A stretch of 64,000 nucleotides of DNA from Berberis thunbergii (taxonomy: Eukaryota; Streptophyta; Magnoliopsida; Ranunculales; Berberidaceae): the NCBI GenBank assembly GCA_003290165.1, contig QNQO01000822.1, positions 158,501 to 222,500 of the forward strand, given 5' to 3'. Shown in pieces: positions 33,866-44,691 of this stretch. The translations under genes were made by a program, and so were the position numbers. How positions within the stretch are numbered: position 1 is the first letter of the stretch; the number at the start of each line of letters is the position of its first letter. The notes beneath the pieces were generated by a model that saw nothing but the letters and a program-made list of their open reading frames with translations, was not told where the DNA came from and did no database searches.

Positions 33866-36800
33866 ATATAAAACAACCTTATAATCTTCAGTTGGTTCTC
33901 CATGCAATAAATATTTTGGTTTTGTGTTTTTCAAACATAAATATATTGATCTTTTTGTTTAGTTGAAATTTGTGTTATCATGTGCATATTTCAAAACCAA
34001 CTTCTTCAATGGACTGTGATATTGGAATTTATGAAATTCAAGTCCATTATGATTTTTTTTATTTGACCAACACGAAGATTTTATTTTTATTGAAGATAAA
34101 AAAAAATAAGCAGGATACAAAGGGAACCATTTCTAGATCAAGGAATGCCAAGACTCTATGAAGGTGTCAAAAAAACAAGTCCGTTACGAATCATAAATGA
34201 ATGGTATTGGCAAAACCTGTTGAGGATGGCAACAAGTTAGGCATGGGTTTTTTTTACTTACACTTTAACTTTATGATCCGAGTCTATTCAAAGTTTACAG
34301 AATGCTAACCCAACGCCATTGCCATCTACGAAGTAAGGTGCAAAATATTTTCACTACAAAGAATTCGCTTTGTGCTTAGCTCAACCATGTATTTTGTGCA
34401 TCCATGTGCATGATTTTCTCTAAACCGCGGCAATTAACCCCATGATAAGCCAGTGGCCCAGTGCGGTGATTCTTTTCTAGATCTAATGTTATAAAACGAA
34501 AATCTAGACAATGTTGCAGACAATCTAACCTCCATAATCCTTAGCTAAGGCACATTTCTTTGCATCATCAATGTAATCAATCAGGATAGGAGGACAAGCA
34601 ATTTTTTTTTTATGTCAAGTACTCATGTTAACATAGCATGTGGATGCTACGAAAGATGACGAATTGAATGAATCACTTGATCAAAACTTGTGCAATCGTA
34701 TGTTCATGTGATATGTTCTCCAGTTGTGCGTTGGATGTAAAGCTAGAAAACGATGCAGCATTGCTTTCGTTTTCATCCCTAATTCCTTGTCTGGTTTTTG
34801 TTCCTTTAGCTTTTCCTCCAAGTGGATAGTAAATGTACTTTGTTGTGTATATACATTGTATCTTACGCACTAGTTTCACATCCCCCTTAGCTCATGCTCT
34901 ATGGTGAATAAAAATTGACAATAAGCTAGGATTCTCCCCCCCCCCCCCTTCAATTTCAATACAAACAAATGTTTTAGATTCAGAACTTCTGATTACACTA
35001 GTTAAAGTGGTCTACTTCTGATTCAGAACCAAAGTTCGTATCAAAACAAAAAACAAACACCACCACCTAAGAGAAGGTCCATAAATGACGCAAACTTCAT
35101 TAGTAATGACAAAAAAAGGTCGAGTTTTCAATAATAATTAGTCGTTACGTTAAGAATTTTGATTTGCATAATTATTGATTGCTTCTATTGACAAATCACC
35201 TTGTTAATATCAAAGGTTGCGTACACACTACATGTGTATCAACAACTTTCTCCAATTCCACCAACAATCCTTGTAAGAATCCAAACAAACTTTTTCACAT
35301 AAAGAAAATTCTTCAATTGAAGTAACAAGACATGGCCACTTTTACTAACCAAAACTTTCCCCAAGTATGATTTTCATTATATAGAAACCCTAAGGTTTCC
35401 CTCTAATCTAAACCGAAACAAATTTAGTGAAAAATACCCATTTTCACCCTCTCTTTTAAATTCGACAACACGTAACATGACTATATGATGAGGGGACAAA
35501 GAAAAGGAGAACAAAATGAGTTAAATTAAAGGTACACTATATGAACACCTACAGTGAATTTTGTAGGATTTTTGTAGTGTTGGTAGTACAAATAATTGTG
35601 GCTGAAACTCGAAAAATTCACATGGGCAGCACATGAATTTTGTACTTAAAAGAGGTGAATTTATCGCTCTTTTGAGGGTGGTCCATTGAACCGCATCCTT
35701 GGAGTTACCTTGACGAGTCCACATTCGTTTGGATGGTTCGGTCTTGGTTGCCCCAAAACTTGACCTAGGCTGAGGGTGCACTGACTAAATGGTTCCATTC
35801 TGCAAGGAGGGACGACCTTTTTACGGAAAGGGATGCCCTAGTTTAGACTGGAGGACAGTAAATAGTCAATTTTCATGAATAGCTAGGAAGCTAGGAAGTA
35901 TATTAACTATGTTACCCCCTTTTTACCCCACTCTACTTGTATCTAGGTTTGGCTAAGTTTGTTTTCAAGGCGAAAGCCCTTCGCTTTACTTACTCTTTAC
36001 ATATGAATATGGATTATGTTGTTATTGTTTGTGAGGTGCGGAAAATCAGATTTAACATGTACAATTCATATGGGAGGACAGTATGAATTCAAAAACACAT
36101 TTCATATACTCCGTCGTAGGATTAACACTGGAAACTCATACATGGGAAAAAAAAATATGTTCCTTGGGCTTTTTGCTCCTTATACATAATGTATGATCAG
36201 CTAAAATTTTGATGTATTGTTATCTCCTTTTCGTTGAATTTGATAATTTGTAGAATCTTATAAATGATGATCAAACTCACTCATAAAATGAAAATTCTAC
36301 TCTACTAAATCAATAAAATGTGGTGGGCTCAACGATTGTTTGTGCTCAGCACCCACCTATGCTCAGTAAAATTGAACTTGAGCAAGCCAACGATGATGCA
36401 TGGTGTTCGTGTTGCTTCTAATCGGAAAAAATTACATTTGATATTTGTGTTCACTGGTCACCTACCAGTTCAGGCTAAAATTCAAAACCTTAGCCTATAT
36501 GTGACCATTTTCCAAGCTATATTTTTAGTTTGGATTGAATTTAGACATGGTCATTCCTTCGTCTTTCCTGTTGGGCTTTTCCAGGTAGAATTCTTCAATT
36601 CGATATACCTCTAAACAGCCCTTTTAATCTGACCTTCCGAATTCACAGATGCCAAGTCCATCGCCTTTGTGCTTCACATATGCACTACTCTTAAAGGGGA
36701 AGGGATGAAGCGAAAACTATTTGAGAATCTACAGTGAGCATAAATTCTCATTTTCTGTTAAAGAACCTTTCATCTAAGCATAATTCCTATACCATTTCAT

Positions 36801-36902
36801 TGAGGGGCATTGTCATGGGCCTTATCGCATCTGATATATTCATTATAAGATGAACCGTTCCTTAAACAAGGGGCATTGATCTGATTTCAATCTTTTTATC
36901 GA
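33866..36902. other. Intergenic, nothing firmly recognised
   Basis: AT-rich sequence with homopolymer tracts (C10 near 34,937). Short ORFs in both strands show no domain I know. Confidence 0.4.
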
Positions 36903-36915
36903 CTTAATCACACTT

Positions 36916-37600
36916 TTTTTTTTTTTTTTGAAATCCAGCTGGGTTTTAAGGACCCCAAAACCTTTATACAAATGAAACAAAAGTAAAAGCAAATACTGAA
37001 ACAAACTCTCATAAGAGAGGATTCACCAAAACAATCCTAGACTATAAACCAACTCAGCCTTTGTACATTTTGTTTGCTTTCTTAGTTCTATTGGATTTCC
37101 CTGAACAGAGTCGAAAGTCTTTATTGTGGGTGTTAGAGAACGTCTTTGCAACTAGTTCTATAAACACATCATCATCACTGGAGAGATCTGGCTCATGCTC
37201 TTCTTCAGGAACTTGACAAATTTCATGTCTCAATCTATTGCATGTGTGGTTCTTATCCTCTTCCCATACATCTTTTAACCAAATGTAGTTTGCCTTCAGT
37301 GCATCTTTGCCATGACTTGCAATAGCTTCTCGCAATGTAGAAGGAACTACATTCCCCTTTTCGTATTCATTTATCATCATTAACGCATATTCAATCTCAG
37401 GAAGAGGAAGGAAACATTTCGCTTTATTCACTTCTGCTTCAGTGAGTTGTATCACACTGCGGTGCCCAATTTGCACACCATCATCCTAGGAGCTGTTGTC
37501 TTTCTTTGCACCTGAACTATTGGCTGCCGGCTTGTTGTTGACTTCTCCTACTTTATCATCCTCGATTGAGTTGGGCACAGTTTCATTTGGGTACTTACGC
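36916..37600 (-). mobile_element. Poly(A)-tailed retroposed insertion
   Basis: A 685-bp minus-strand insertion bounded by the perfect 13-bp repeat CTTAATCACACTT (36,903-36,915 and 37,601-37,613), with an oligo(A) tail on the minus strand (T run 36,916-36,929). These are hallmarks of LINE-mediated retroposition. The body contains a ~140-codon open frame and a 3' untranslated part. Confidence 0.8.
37054..37600 (-). pseudogene. Retrocopied ORF of unknown identity
   Basis: The frame is open from the 5' edge of the insertion (reading PNETVPNSIEDDK) to a TAG near 37,487, then continues from the Met at 37,476 (MQIGHRSVIQLTEAEVNK) to a stop at 37,054. The product is hydrophilic, has an acidic cluster (EEEHEPDLSSDDD) and a lysine-rich C-terminus (NRTKKANKMYKG). 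I recognise no domain. It lacks RNase H or RT motifs, so it is more likely a 5'-truncated processed copy of a cellular mRNA than a LINE body, though a LINE ORF1 tail is not excluded. Confidence 0.5.
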
Positions 37601-37754
37601 CTTAATCACACTTGTTTACCTTAACCTCTCTCTTTTGTTTTGGCTAAAACTCATATTACTTCATTCATTATCTAACCATATCATTGCATTTTAGGATTAC
37701 ATTGACGTTTGGTCAAGTATTGCATTTTTACTACTAAATGAGCTTATGTTTCAG

Positions 37755-37906
37755 GTTTCTAAAGCAAGTCAATATGATCCACTGGATCTGTTAACTGGGA
37801 CGTCGTTGAATAGAATAAACCATTCTGTCAGATCATTGTATGATGCCCCTCTGAACTACTTCCGAATATTTCTCAATGGCCATCTCATTTTCGGGGGGCT
37901 TGGGAG
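37755..37906 (+). pseudogene. Orphan exon resembling inositol-pentakisphosphate 2-kinase
   Basis: Flanked by a good acceptor (ATGTTTCAG) and donor (GGGAG|GTAGC). The open frame reads YDPLDLLTGTSLNRINHSV, then RSLYDAPLNYFRIFLNG and HLIFGGLG, closely matching, from memory, the segment of plant IPK1 proteins with YDPLDLFSGS...FRVFLNGSLIFGGLGG. IPK1 phosphorylates InsP5 at the 2 position to make phytate. No other IPK1 exon was found upstream or downstream, so this is probably a relic of a duplicated gene. Confidence 0.5.
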
Positions 37907-40022
37907 GTAGCACGGATGATACGCGTTTGCAGGAATGTTCATATGCTGCTACTCTGGGGTTTTAGTGTTCGTTGATTCTCCTACGTCATTCATGCTTGCT
38001 TTAGTTTAATGTTGAAACTTTTGTTTGTTCTTCGTTTTGTTTTCTATATTTACTAGAATTCAAACAAGGTGGGTTGTCTGAATTTTGATGTATTCTTCCA
38101 TAACATTTTGGCAGGCATGTTTTATTGGTTTGGATATAAAAACGCTTGAAAAAGGTGGTTCCTCACAATGAACTGGATCAGAAATTATTGAGTTTCTGGA
38201 CATAAGGAGAATAACAAGGACAAACATTAAGTTCCTCAAACTCCTGACAAATTTTATCGCATATATGAACAGTAGTGAAGTAGACTATAGTATTGTAACA
38301 TATATAAGAATGGTTTATGACCATAAAATTTTCCGTTTGCCACTTCTTTTCCCTGATATCCCCCAATGAAATAAGCTTTCACTAAAGCATTTGTAAGTTC
38401 TCCAGTAACGAAGATTCTGTAGAAAGGCCAAAGAAACGATAAAATTAAGATTGAAAGCCAACAAATTAAAATGTAATTATTGCAGATATGTGATCCTGGG
38501 ATCAACAATTGGTAGTGTAATTGCGGAGATAATAAGCTTACTATCTTTGGTTCCTAACAAACTCTGCTACACAGACTTCTCCTTGAATGAAGTTTCTGAA
38601 ATTGTTATTTATTAAGAATCGTAATCAACCGAATACTCTGAATCCTCTGCCCCATGGTGGACAAATTCAACCTCTTCTCTAAATGAATTGAAAAAAAAAA
38701 ATGCCATATTGCTAGCTTTTTGTGGTTAACCGTTGTTGCCCCGTATACATGGTTGGGTCCTGCTTGAAGTGAATTTCTTATGTAATAGGGAGTTTTCACA
38801 TCTTACGGCCTATACTATGGTGCAGATCGAAGATCTCTATTCTGGAATGAACTGCATGATCTCAGTATTTCTTCAATGCAGGGAGAAGAATGCGAAGTTT
38901 CAAATAAGAACCAACATTTCTAAGACAAGCCCAGATGCATATGTAGATAAGGATCAAGGAGACCCCTTATCTCATACAGATAAACGTCATGTTTGTTAGT
39001 CACAAATCAACTAAAGGCCTATTTTCTTCATGATCTGGTCCACTGTGCATGGTTCTCTTGTCTAAACCTTAACCTTATCCCTTATCAATTTGAGATGGGA
39101 AATGGCAATGCCTTTACGCGGACGAATGGAGATGTTTAGCATATCAGAATTGTAAAGAATGATAACAAGGATAAGATCAGGTCAAACATCAAGTGGAAAC
39201 CAAACACCGAAATGTTGAATGATGCAAAAGAAAAAAAAAGGATTGGTGCATGGAAGTAGTAAGTATAACTCTGCATCTACTTTTCAAGCCACCTCCAGTG
39301 TACAACTTGGAAAAAAAATCCCACTTTCGAGGATTAAGCTTGAGATTTTAGACCCGACATTAATTTGATTTGGACTTGGGTTGAGGTCGTGAAGACTAGA
39401 TAACCCAAGTCTGGTCACTATGCTTAACATAGGCATCCGACCAAATTGCTCCAGGCACAAGCTCACAACAGGGATTTAACCCTTTCAATAAGGATTAGAG
39501 TACTATAAAGACTGATAGTCTGATGGTACTAATTCTAAAAAACTTCATTGCTACGCTAGTAATAACTCATCTATTATATATGTTATCTTCCTAGAGGGAC
39601 AAATGCCGATTCCCATAGAATAGCAACAAAACTCTAGCTTTACTTTGGAGCATGATAATTAACTACTCAAAGAAACCTGGCTCATCACGGGCATTCAATC
39701 GCTAAAATTCATCATTTTTTGAGGTGCTAAGTATCAGTTATCTACATGAACCACAAGGAAGACATTTAGGCCACATTTGGTATATGTACTTATATATTTT
39801 GGAAAAATATGTAGGGCCTTTTCGCGTCAGCTTCTTCTTACTCGAGATGCTTTAAACACTTTTCACTTTATATCATTCACCAACATCACATTATCTTCAA
39901 AACAATTGAGCTCAGTCATAAAATACTTTCATTTCAACAACATCATAAAAACCACAAGTGCTTCTACTCTACCAGGTTTTTTTTACAGGTTAAAGGCACA
40001 ACATTAATCGGATATAAGAAAT
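37907..40022. other. Intergenic, no supported gene
   Basis: Short ORFs on both strands without recognisable domains. A stretch at 38,826-38,918 behind a GCAG acceptor is open in two frames but identified in neither. Confidence 0.4.
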
Positions 40023-40567
40023 TAGGGGTGGGCAATGTCGGTTCGGTTCGGTTTTGAGCCCCAAACCGATTTCAAACCGATTTAATTCGGTTTGCCCAAA
40101 ACCCAAACCGAAACCGAATTTTATATTTGTAAACCGATGAATTCGGTTGAATCGAATTTCGGATCGGTTCGGTTCGGTTGGACCGAAATTTCAGGCTCAA
40201 GCATTTGAAAGACTTTCATTAAAACATGTCCAATTTTTTTACAGGTCCAATTTTTTTATAGACTCAATTTTAGCCCAAAATTGAAAACTTTGAGAGAATG
40301 GGGTGATTTAGTGCAACAGGGTGTATTGCAATGCATTTGTTGCACTAATCAAGTATTGACACCTACTTTTTATTTAGTTATTTATATATATTTATTTAAT
40401 CGGTCGGTTCGGTTATAAATCGGTCGGTTCAAAACCGTAAACCGATTTTGAACCGTTTATAATCGGTTCGGTTCGGTTTAAATTATTTTCTTTCTACTCA
40501 TATTTCGGTTCGGTTACTGAACCGAATTTGAAATTCGATTCGGTCGGTTAACCGAATTTAAATCGGT
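40023..40567. mobile_element. hAT-type MITE, CCGAACCG-rich (copy 2)
   Basis: Reverse-complement copy of the element at 12,435-12,972: it starts TAGGGGTGGGCAATGTCGG, has the same CGGTTCGG-rich arms and the same core (GTGCAACA, AATGCATTTGTTGCACTAATC, TATATATTTA). The right terminus is missing: the match ends near ACCGAATTTAAATCGGT without CCACCCCTA, so no target duplication can be paired. Confidence 0.75.
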
Positions 40568-41517
40568 ATTTCAAGCTTAAGATGTCGATGTAGTGGTCGG
40601 GTCCATGAACAACAAATGGAACAGACTATCGTCTGAATGAAAACAACTTATCATTTTAAGCGAAACCCCCAAATCACACCTTGGTGTGACAACTAATAAC
40701 TATCACTGAAGCAATGGATCTGCACTGAAACCCACCCCTGAACAAAAGCATCCCAGAACATCCACTTGATCCAAATAGAATCTCTTATCTCCATATGCAA
40801 TCACAGCAAAAAAGAGATCAACTTTACTGAGTGTGTATAGTACTTTCAGTCCATCCCAACTTGCGTTCCCATCAGACCCTTCTTGCATCCTTAACCATAG
40901 CTTCACCCATCAAACCAAAAGGCCAGAGAGGGACATTGGAAGTGATTTGTAAGGAATTAAGGACTTGTAGACAGTGGGAGACATACCTTATCTTTTGGAT
41001 CTCTCCTACCAATCTAGACATCATTGCGAAACACAAAAACATGTAACAATCACAACCATTTGATCAAATTCCATTTCGTTTACTACACGTCTATACACTA
41101 GTCCTATATATATTGCACTCTTATCTCTTCACGATCTTACTAGTTTTAGGATAAAAAACATGGATGATCAAATTGCCTCTTTTATAGTTATTCTATCCAT
41201 ATCAAAGTGAAAGGAGAAAATGACACTATTCTTATCCAATGTGTAGCATTTTTCCTCATCAAGTTTAATCTTTCGCGGAAATGAGATTTGAATATATACT
41301 AAGTGGTTCCAAATCTTCTCAATGTTGATATCCAGAATGTATTTTCCAATACCTGTAAAGCATATATAAGAAAGTAATGTATTAGAGAATATATTTGACC
41401 ACCTAAGAAACAGTCCTATATGAGTAAGAGAGGGTACAGTATTAGATATTTAGCTATCTCATGGACCACCTCCACCATTTAAAGGTTTTCATGCATATCT
41501 TTAACTCATGGCAACAA

Positions 41518-41525
41518 TATAAATA
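41518..41525 (+). promoter_or_regulatory. TATA box of the 41.6-kb small gene
   Basis: TATAAATA about 60 bases upstream of the ATG at 41,586, a typical plant core-promoter spacing. Confidence 0.55.
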
Positions 41526-41585
41526 ACTGTACTCAATGTTCAAGAGCTCATCATCATCTGTTCATCAAACAAGCATAGTAGCAAA

Positions 41586-41939
41586 ATGGAGTCGAACCGC
41601 AAGCGTAGAGGGTTCATTAAGGGGAAGCTGGGCATGACCTTCTACAAGGCACCAAAACCAGCCACCTCTTCGATGCAGTATAGTAGCAAAGTTAAGCCTA
41701 GTACCTCAACTTCTAAAACTGCTTCTGTTGGTTATGTTTATGACAATAATGAGTTTGTAATACCTTCAAGGAAGGTTTCGTTTGTGAAAACTGATGGAAA
41801 TGGTGCTGATGAAAATGTTGACATGAAGGCTGCTAGTTATATTTCTAGTGTTCAAGAACGGTTCAAGCTTGAGCAGCTGGAACGAGCTCAGTCAATCCGA
41901 AGGAACCATCAGGAAGCACAATATTCAGCAAAAGGCTAA
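41586..41939 (+). CDS. Small basic plant protein, unknown function
   Basis: Single-exon 117-residue ORF with a TATA box at 41,518 and an AATAAA at 42,054-42,059, so it looks like a real transcription unit. The N-terminus is basic (SNRKRRGFIKGKLGMTFYK), followed by a Ser/Thr-rich linker, a YVYDNNEFVIPSRKVSFVK segment and a C-terminal DMKAASYISSVQERFKLEQ helix-like motif. The last motif recurs, as far as I recall, in short uncharacterised plant proteins. No signal peptide or membrane span is visible. Function unknown. Confidence 0.7.
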   Translation: MESNRKRRGFIKGKLGMTFYKAPKPATSSMQYSSKVKPSTSTSKTASVGYVYDNNEFVIPSRKVSFVKTDGNGADENVDMKAASYISSVQERFKLEQLERAQSIRRNHQEAQYSAKG

Positions 41940-42053
41940 TCTGGAGTAACCACGTTACTTTTGGTGCTCTCAAACATTGTAATTCTGTCAAGTTTGGATA
42001 TTGAGTTATTATAGGTTCATTAAGGTTTATGATCAGCTTGAAATTATTGGATG

Positions 42054-42059
42054 AATAAA
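42054..42059 (+). terminator. Poly(A) signal of the small gene
   Basis: AATAAA about 115 bases after the TAA of the 117-residue ORF. Confidence 0.4.
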
Positions 42060-42419
42060 ACTTTATCATTTCATTATATATTCATTTGATCATCAAAGCC
42101 ACTGTCTTGCTCACTGTCGTAGATAAATGATTTTGAAGATCGAAAATGTACTAGAATTAGAAAGATACTTACTGGAGAGAAACAAATATATATGCATTAA
42201 CATCTCCCTTAAATTTAGCATATTGTGAAAGAATTATATTGATTCATTCTATTTGAACAAACCATTCACTTATGTTCTTTCAATATCTAAAATAAAAACA
42301 AACACCATTTGCAAGACTTAAAGCTTCACATCGAACATTCACTTCGTATCTTAGGACTCTAGTAATTAGTATTCTAAAAAGTTATCAGTATTAGACGAGA
42401 TGCTTGTTAAAATTTTGGA

Positions 42420-42500
42420 GTTTTTTTTTTTTTTTTTATCCCTTAACCCTTTCCACCTCAAATACCGCCTGCAGGATTCGAACCCTGAACTTGTTGAAAT
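42420..42500 (-). mobile_element. 5'-truncated tRNA-type SINE
   Basis: Minus strand shows GGGTTCGAATCCTGC (B box), a GGCGGTATTTGAGGTGG body and AAGGGATAAAA followed by a long A tail (T run 42,421-42,438). Same family as the copies at 8,289 and 55,640. Confidence 0.55.
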
Positions 42501-43135
42501 TGTTTAAAATACATAAATAAAGCTAACCTACTCCTCTTCTTCTCCTCTTGAAGAGATGCAAGGAGGCTTCTCTACTTGGAAGGTTAGAAAGGAGGGAGGT
42601 TGCTAATGTTGGTTTGGGATGCCATATGAGGTTTGACGAATTTTAGATGAATTTAGTAATTAACCCGAATAGCAAGCATTTGAGGACACCATCGCAGGCC
42701 AATTCCTTCAATAACTCAGTAGTTACATGTGCTATAAATTCTTTAAAACTTAAAAAAATCGAGCTTTCATTTCACCCTAGAGAAGATATATAACTAGCAT
42801 CACTTGCAATTTACATATAATTGGTATACCACAACTTCAATCTCCAAAAAATTTTATTGAGACTAGAAGTTCATTTCACCCGTTCCGTAGACTCTGACTT
42901 AGATATATGCTAAGGCAACAATTACTCCACATCCCCTAAAGTATTGTCAGACACTACCAAATCAATTTTTTCTCTTTCACACCACTAAGTCTCTCCCACA
43001 CCATCAATAAAAACTCAAAATTTTAAAAGTTATCTCTCCTCCCCTCTCTTCATCTTCTTTTCTTCCCTTCTTCTCCTCCCTCCATCTCTTCTCTATCAAA
43101 CATCGACATTGCCCTGTCATCATCACCACCACCTC
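42501..43135. other. Intergenic, nothing recognised
   Basis: AT-rich with a CT-rich stretch at 43,030-43,090; no gene or repeat terminus seen. Confidence 0.4.
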
Positions 43136-43138
43136 ACT

Positions 43139-44598
43139 TGAAAATCAGTCCTGATCGAGCATATAAGTTGACCGAAAGTTAGGGACACTCTTGTTTTCAT
43201 TACGATACAAATTTGCACAACTTTAGTAAACTGACCATAACTTGCTCATTTTAAAACATTTTCAAGTAATTCAAGTTGTGTTTATTAGATAACTCAGATT
43301 ACTACAATTTTCATATTTGATGAGCTTGATAATCGATCTCAATTGAGTGTTTAAATTGGTTGAAAATTATCCTATTTTTAAGTTATTATTTTTTTCAAAA
43401 ACATTTTTTGGATGGTGTGGGTTAGTAAAAAAAAAAACGTGAATGGTGGTAAGAAAGTATTTTAGGTAGTCTGGAGTAATCGTTGCCATATGCTAAATAA
43501 GCCATTTCTATCGGCTTAAGATTTTTTGAAAAGATACTAATTTTACAAATTTTAATATCAATCTACATTAACTTCGGGTTAATCTCTACCCTCTATGTGA
43601 TAAAGTACTAGAATCTCAAGTCATTGAATTATCTTGTTTAAACTATATTTGCTAATTCTAAATGGCGAGGAAACGAACGAGGGAGGGGAGATGCGTGATG
43701 GGTGGTCACACTCCTTCCCTCGCCCATTTTTTCGCCGTCTAGAAGGGCTCAACTATATTACTACTTAAATTTACAGAGTTGTCTAAACACGTGGACAGAC
43801 GATTTGACGAGCGTTATACTCTCACCCACTCTATACTCAATTTGAATTGTATTTATTAGATTACTCAGAGTACTACAATTTACTTTTTTTTATCAGCTTG
43901 AGAATCGGTCTTGATCGAGCATATAAGTTGGCCGAAAGTTAGAGACACTATCACGTTTTTATTACGAGACAGATCTGCGCAACTTTAGTAAACTGACCAT
44001 AACTTGCTCATTTCAAAACATTTTCAAGTGATTTAAGTTATGTTTATTAGATAACTTAGAGTACTACAATTCTCATATTTGATGAGCTTGATAATCGATC
44101 TCAATTGAGTGTTTAAATTGGTCGAAAGTTATCATATTTTTAAGTTATTATTTTTTTCAAAAACATTTTTTTGGTGGTGTGGGTCAGTAAAAAAATAAAG
44201 TAAATGGTGGGAAAACAAAACTTTAGGTAGTGTGGAGTAATCGTTGCCATATGCTAAATAAGCCATTTCTATCGGCTTAAGCTTTTTTGAGAAGATATTA
44301 ATTTTACAAATTTTAATATCAATCTACATTAACTAGTTCGCGTTAATCTCAATCCTCTATGTGATAAAGTACTAGAATCTCAAATCATTGAATTATCGTG
44401 TTTAAACTATATCCACTAATTCTAAATGGCGAGGGAGGGGGTGTGACCACTCATCTCCTCGAGATCGGGTGGTTGCATCCCCTTTCTTGCCCATTTCCTC
44501 GCCGCTTAGAAGGGATCAACTATATCAAATTTAAATGTTCAGAGTTGTCTAGACACGTGGACAGAAGATCTGACGAGCGTTATACTCTCACCCGCTGA
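43139..44598. repeat. Direct duplication upstream of gamma-CA-like gene
   Basis: A segment from about 43,139 to 43,843 recurs from about 43,911 to 44,598 with an offset of ~766 bp near its end. Shared landmarks include GATCGAGCATATAAGTTG, AACTTTAGTAAACTGACC, TTGCCATATGCTAAATAAGCC and GACGAGCGTTATACTCTCACC. Smaller internal repeats (TACTACAATTT...GAGCTTGAT) show an older, ~190-bp substructure. The second copy ends about 95 bases before the ATG of the gamma-CA-like gene, so it forms that promoter. Confidence 0.8.
44552..44561. promoter_or_regulatory. G-box in promoter of gamma-CA-like gene
   Basis: ACACGTGG (CACGTG core 44,554-44,559) about 135 bases upstream of the start codon. It has a twin at 43,788-43,793 in the upstream duplicate. 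The core with flanking ACGTGG resembles an ABRE; responsiveness is inference. A (CACT)n run at 44,626-44,652 lies in the presumed 5'UTR. Confidence 0.45.
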
Positions 44599-44691
44599 GT
44601 CAAACTCGCCAAACACCCAAAGTAAACTCACTCACTCACTCACTCACTCACTTTCCTTCTTCACCTGTCTTCTTCCCCAAATCACTCACTT

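Noticed and set aside
38826..38918. Possible exon behind a GCAG acceptor
   Set aside because: Two frames are open and neither gives a recognisable protein; no partner exons.
43139..44598. Direct repeats considered as LTRs of a small retrotransposon
   Set aside because: No TG...CA ends, primer-binding site or polypurine tract; the internal 190-bp substructure fits tandem duplication better.
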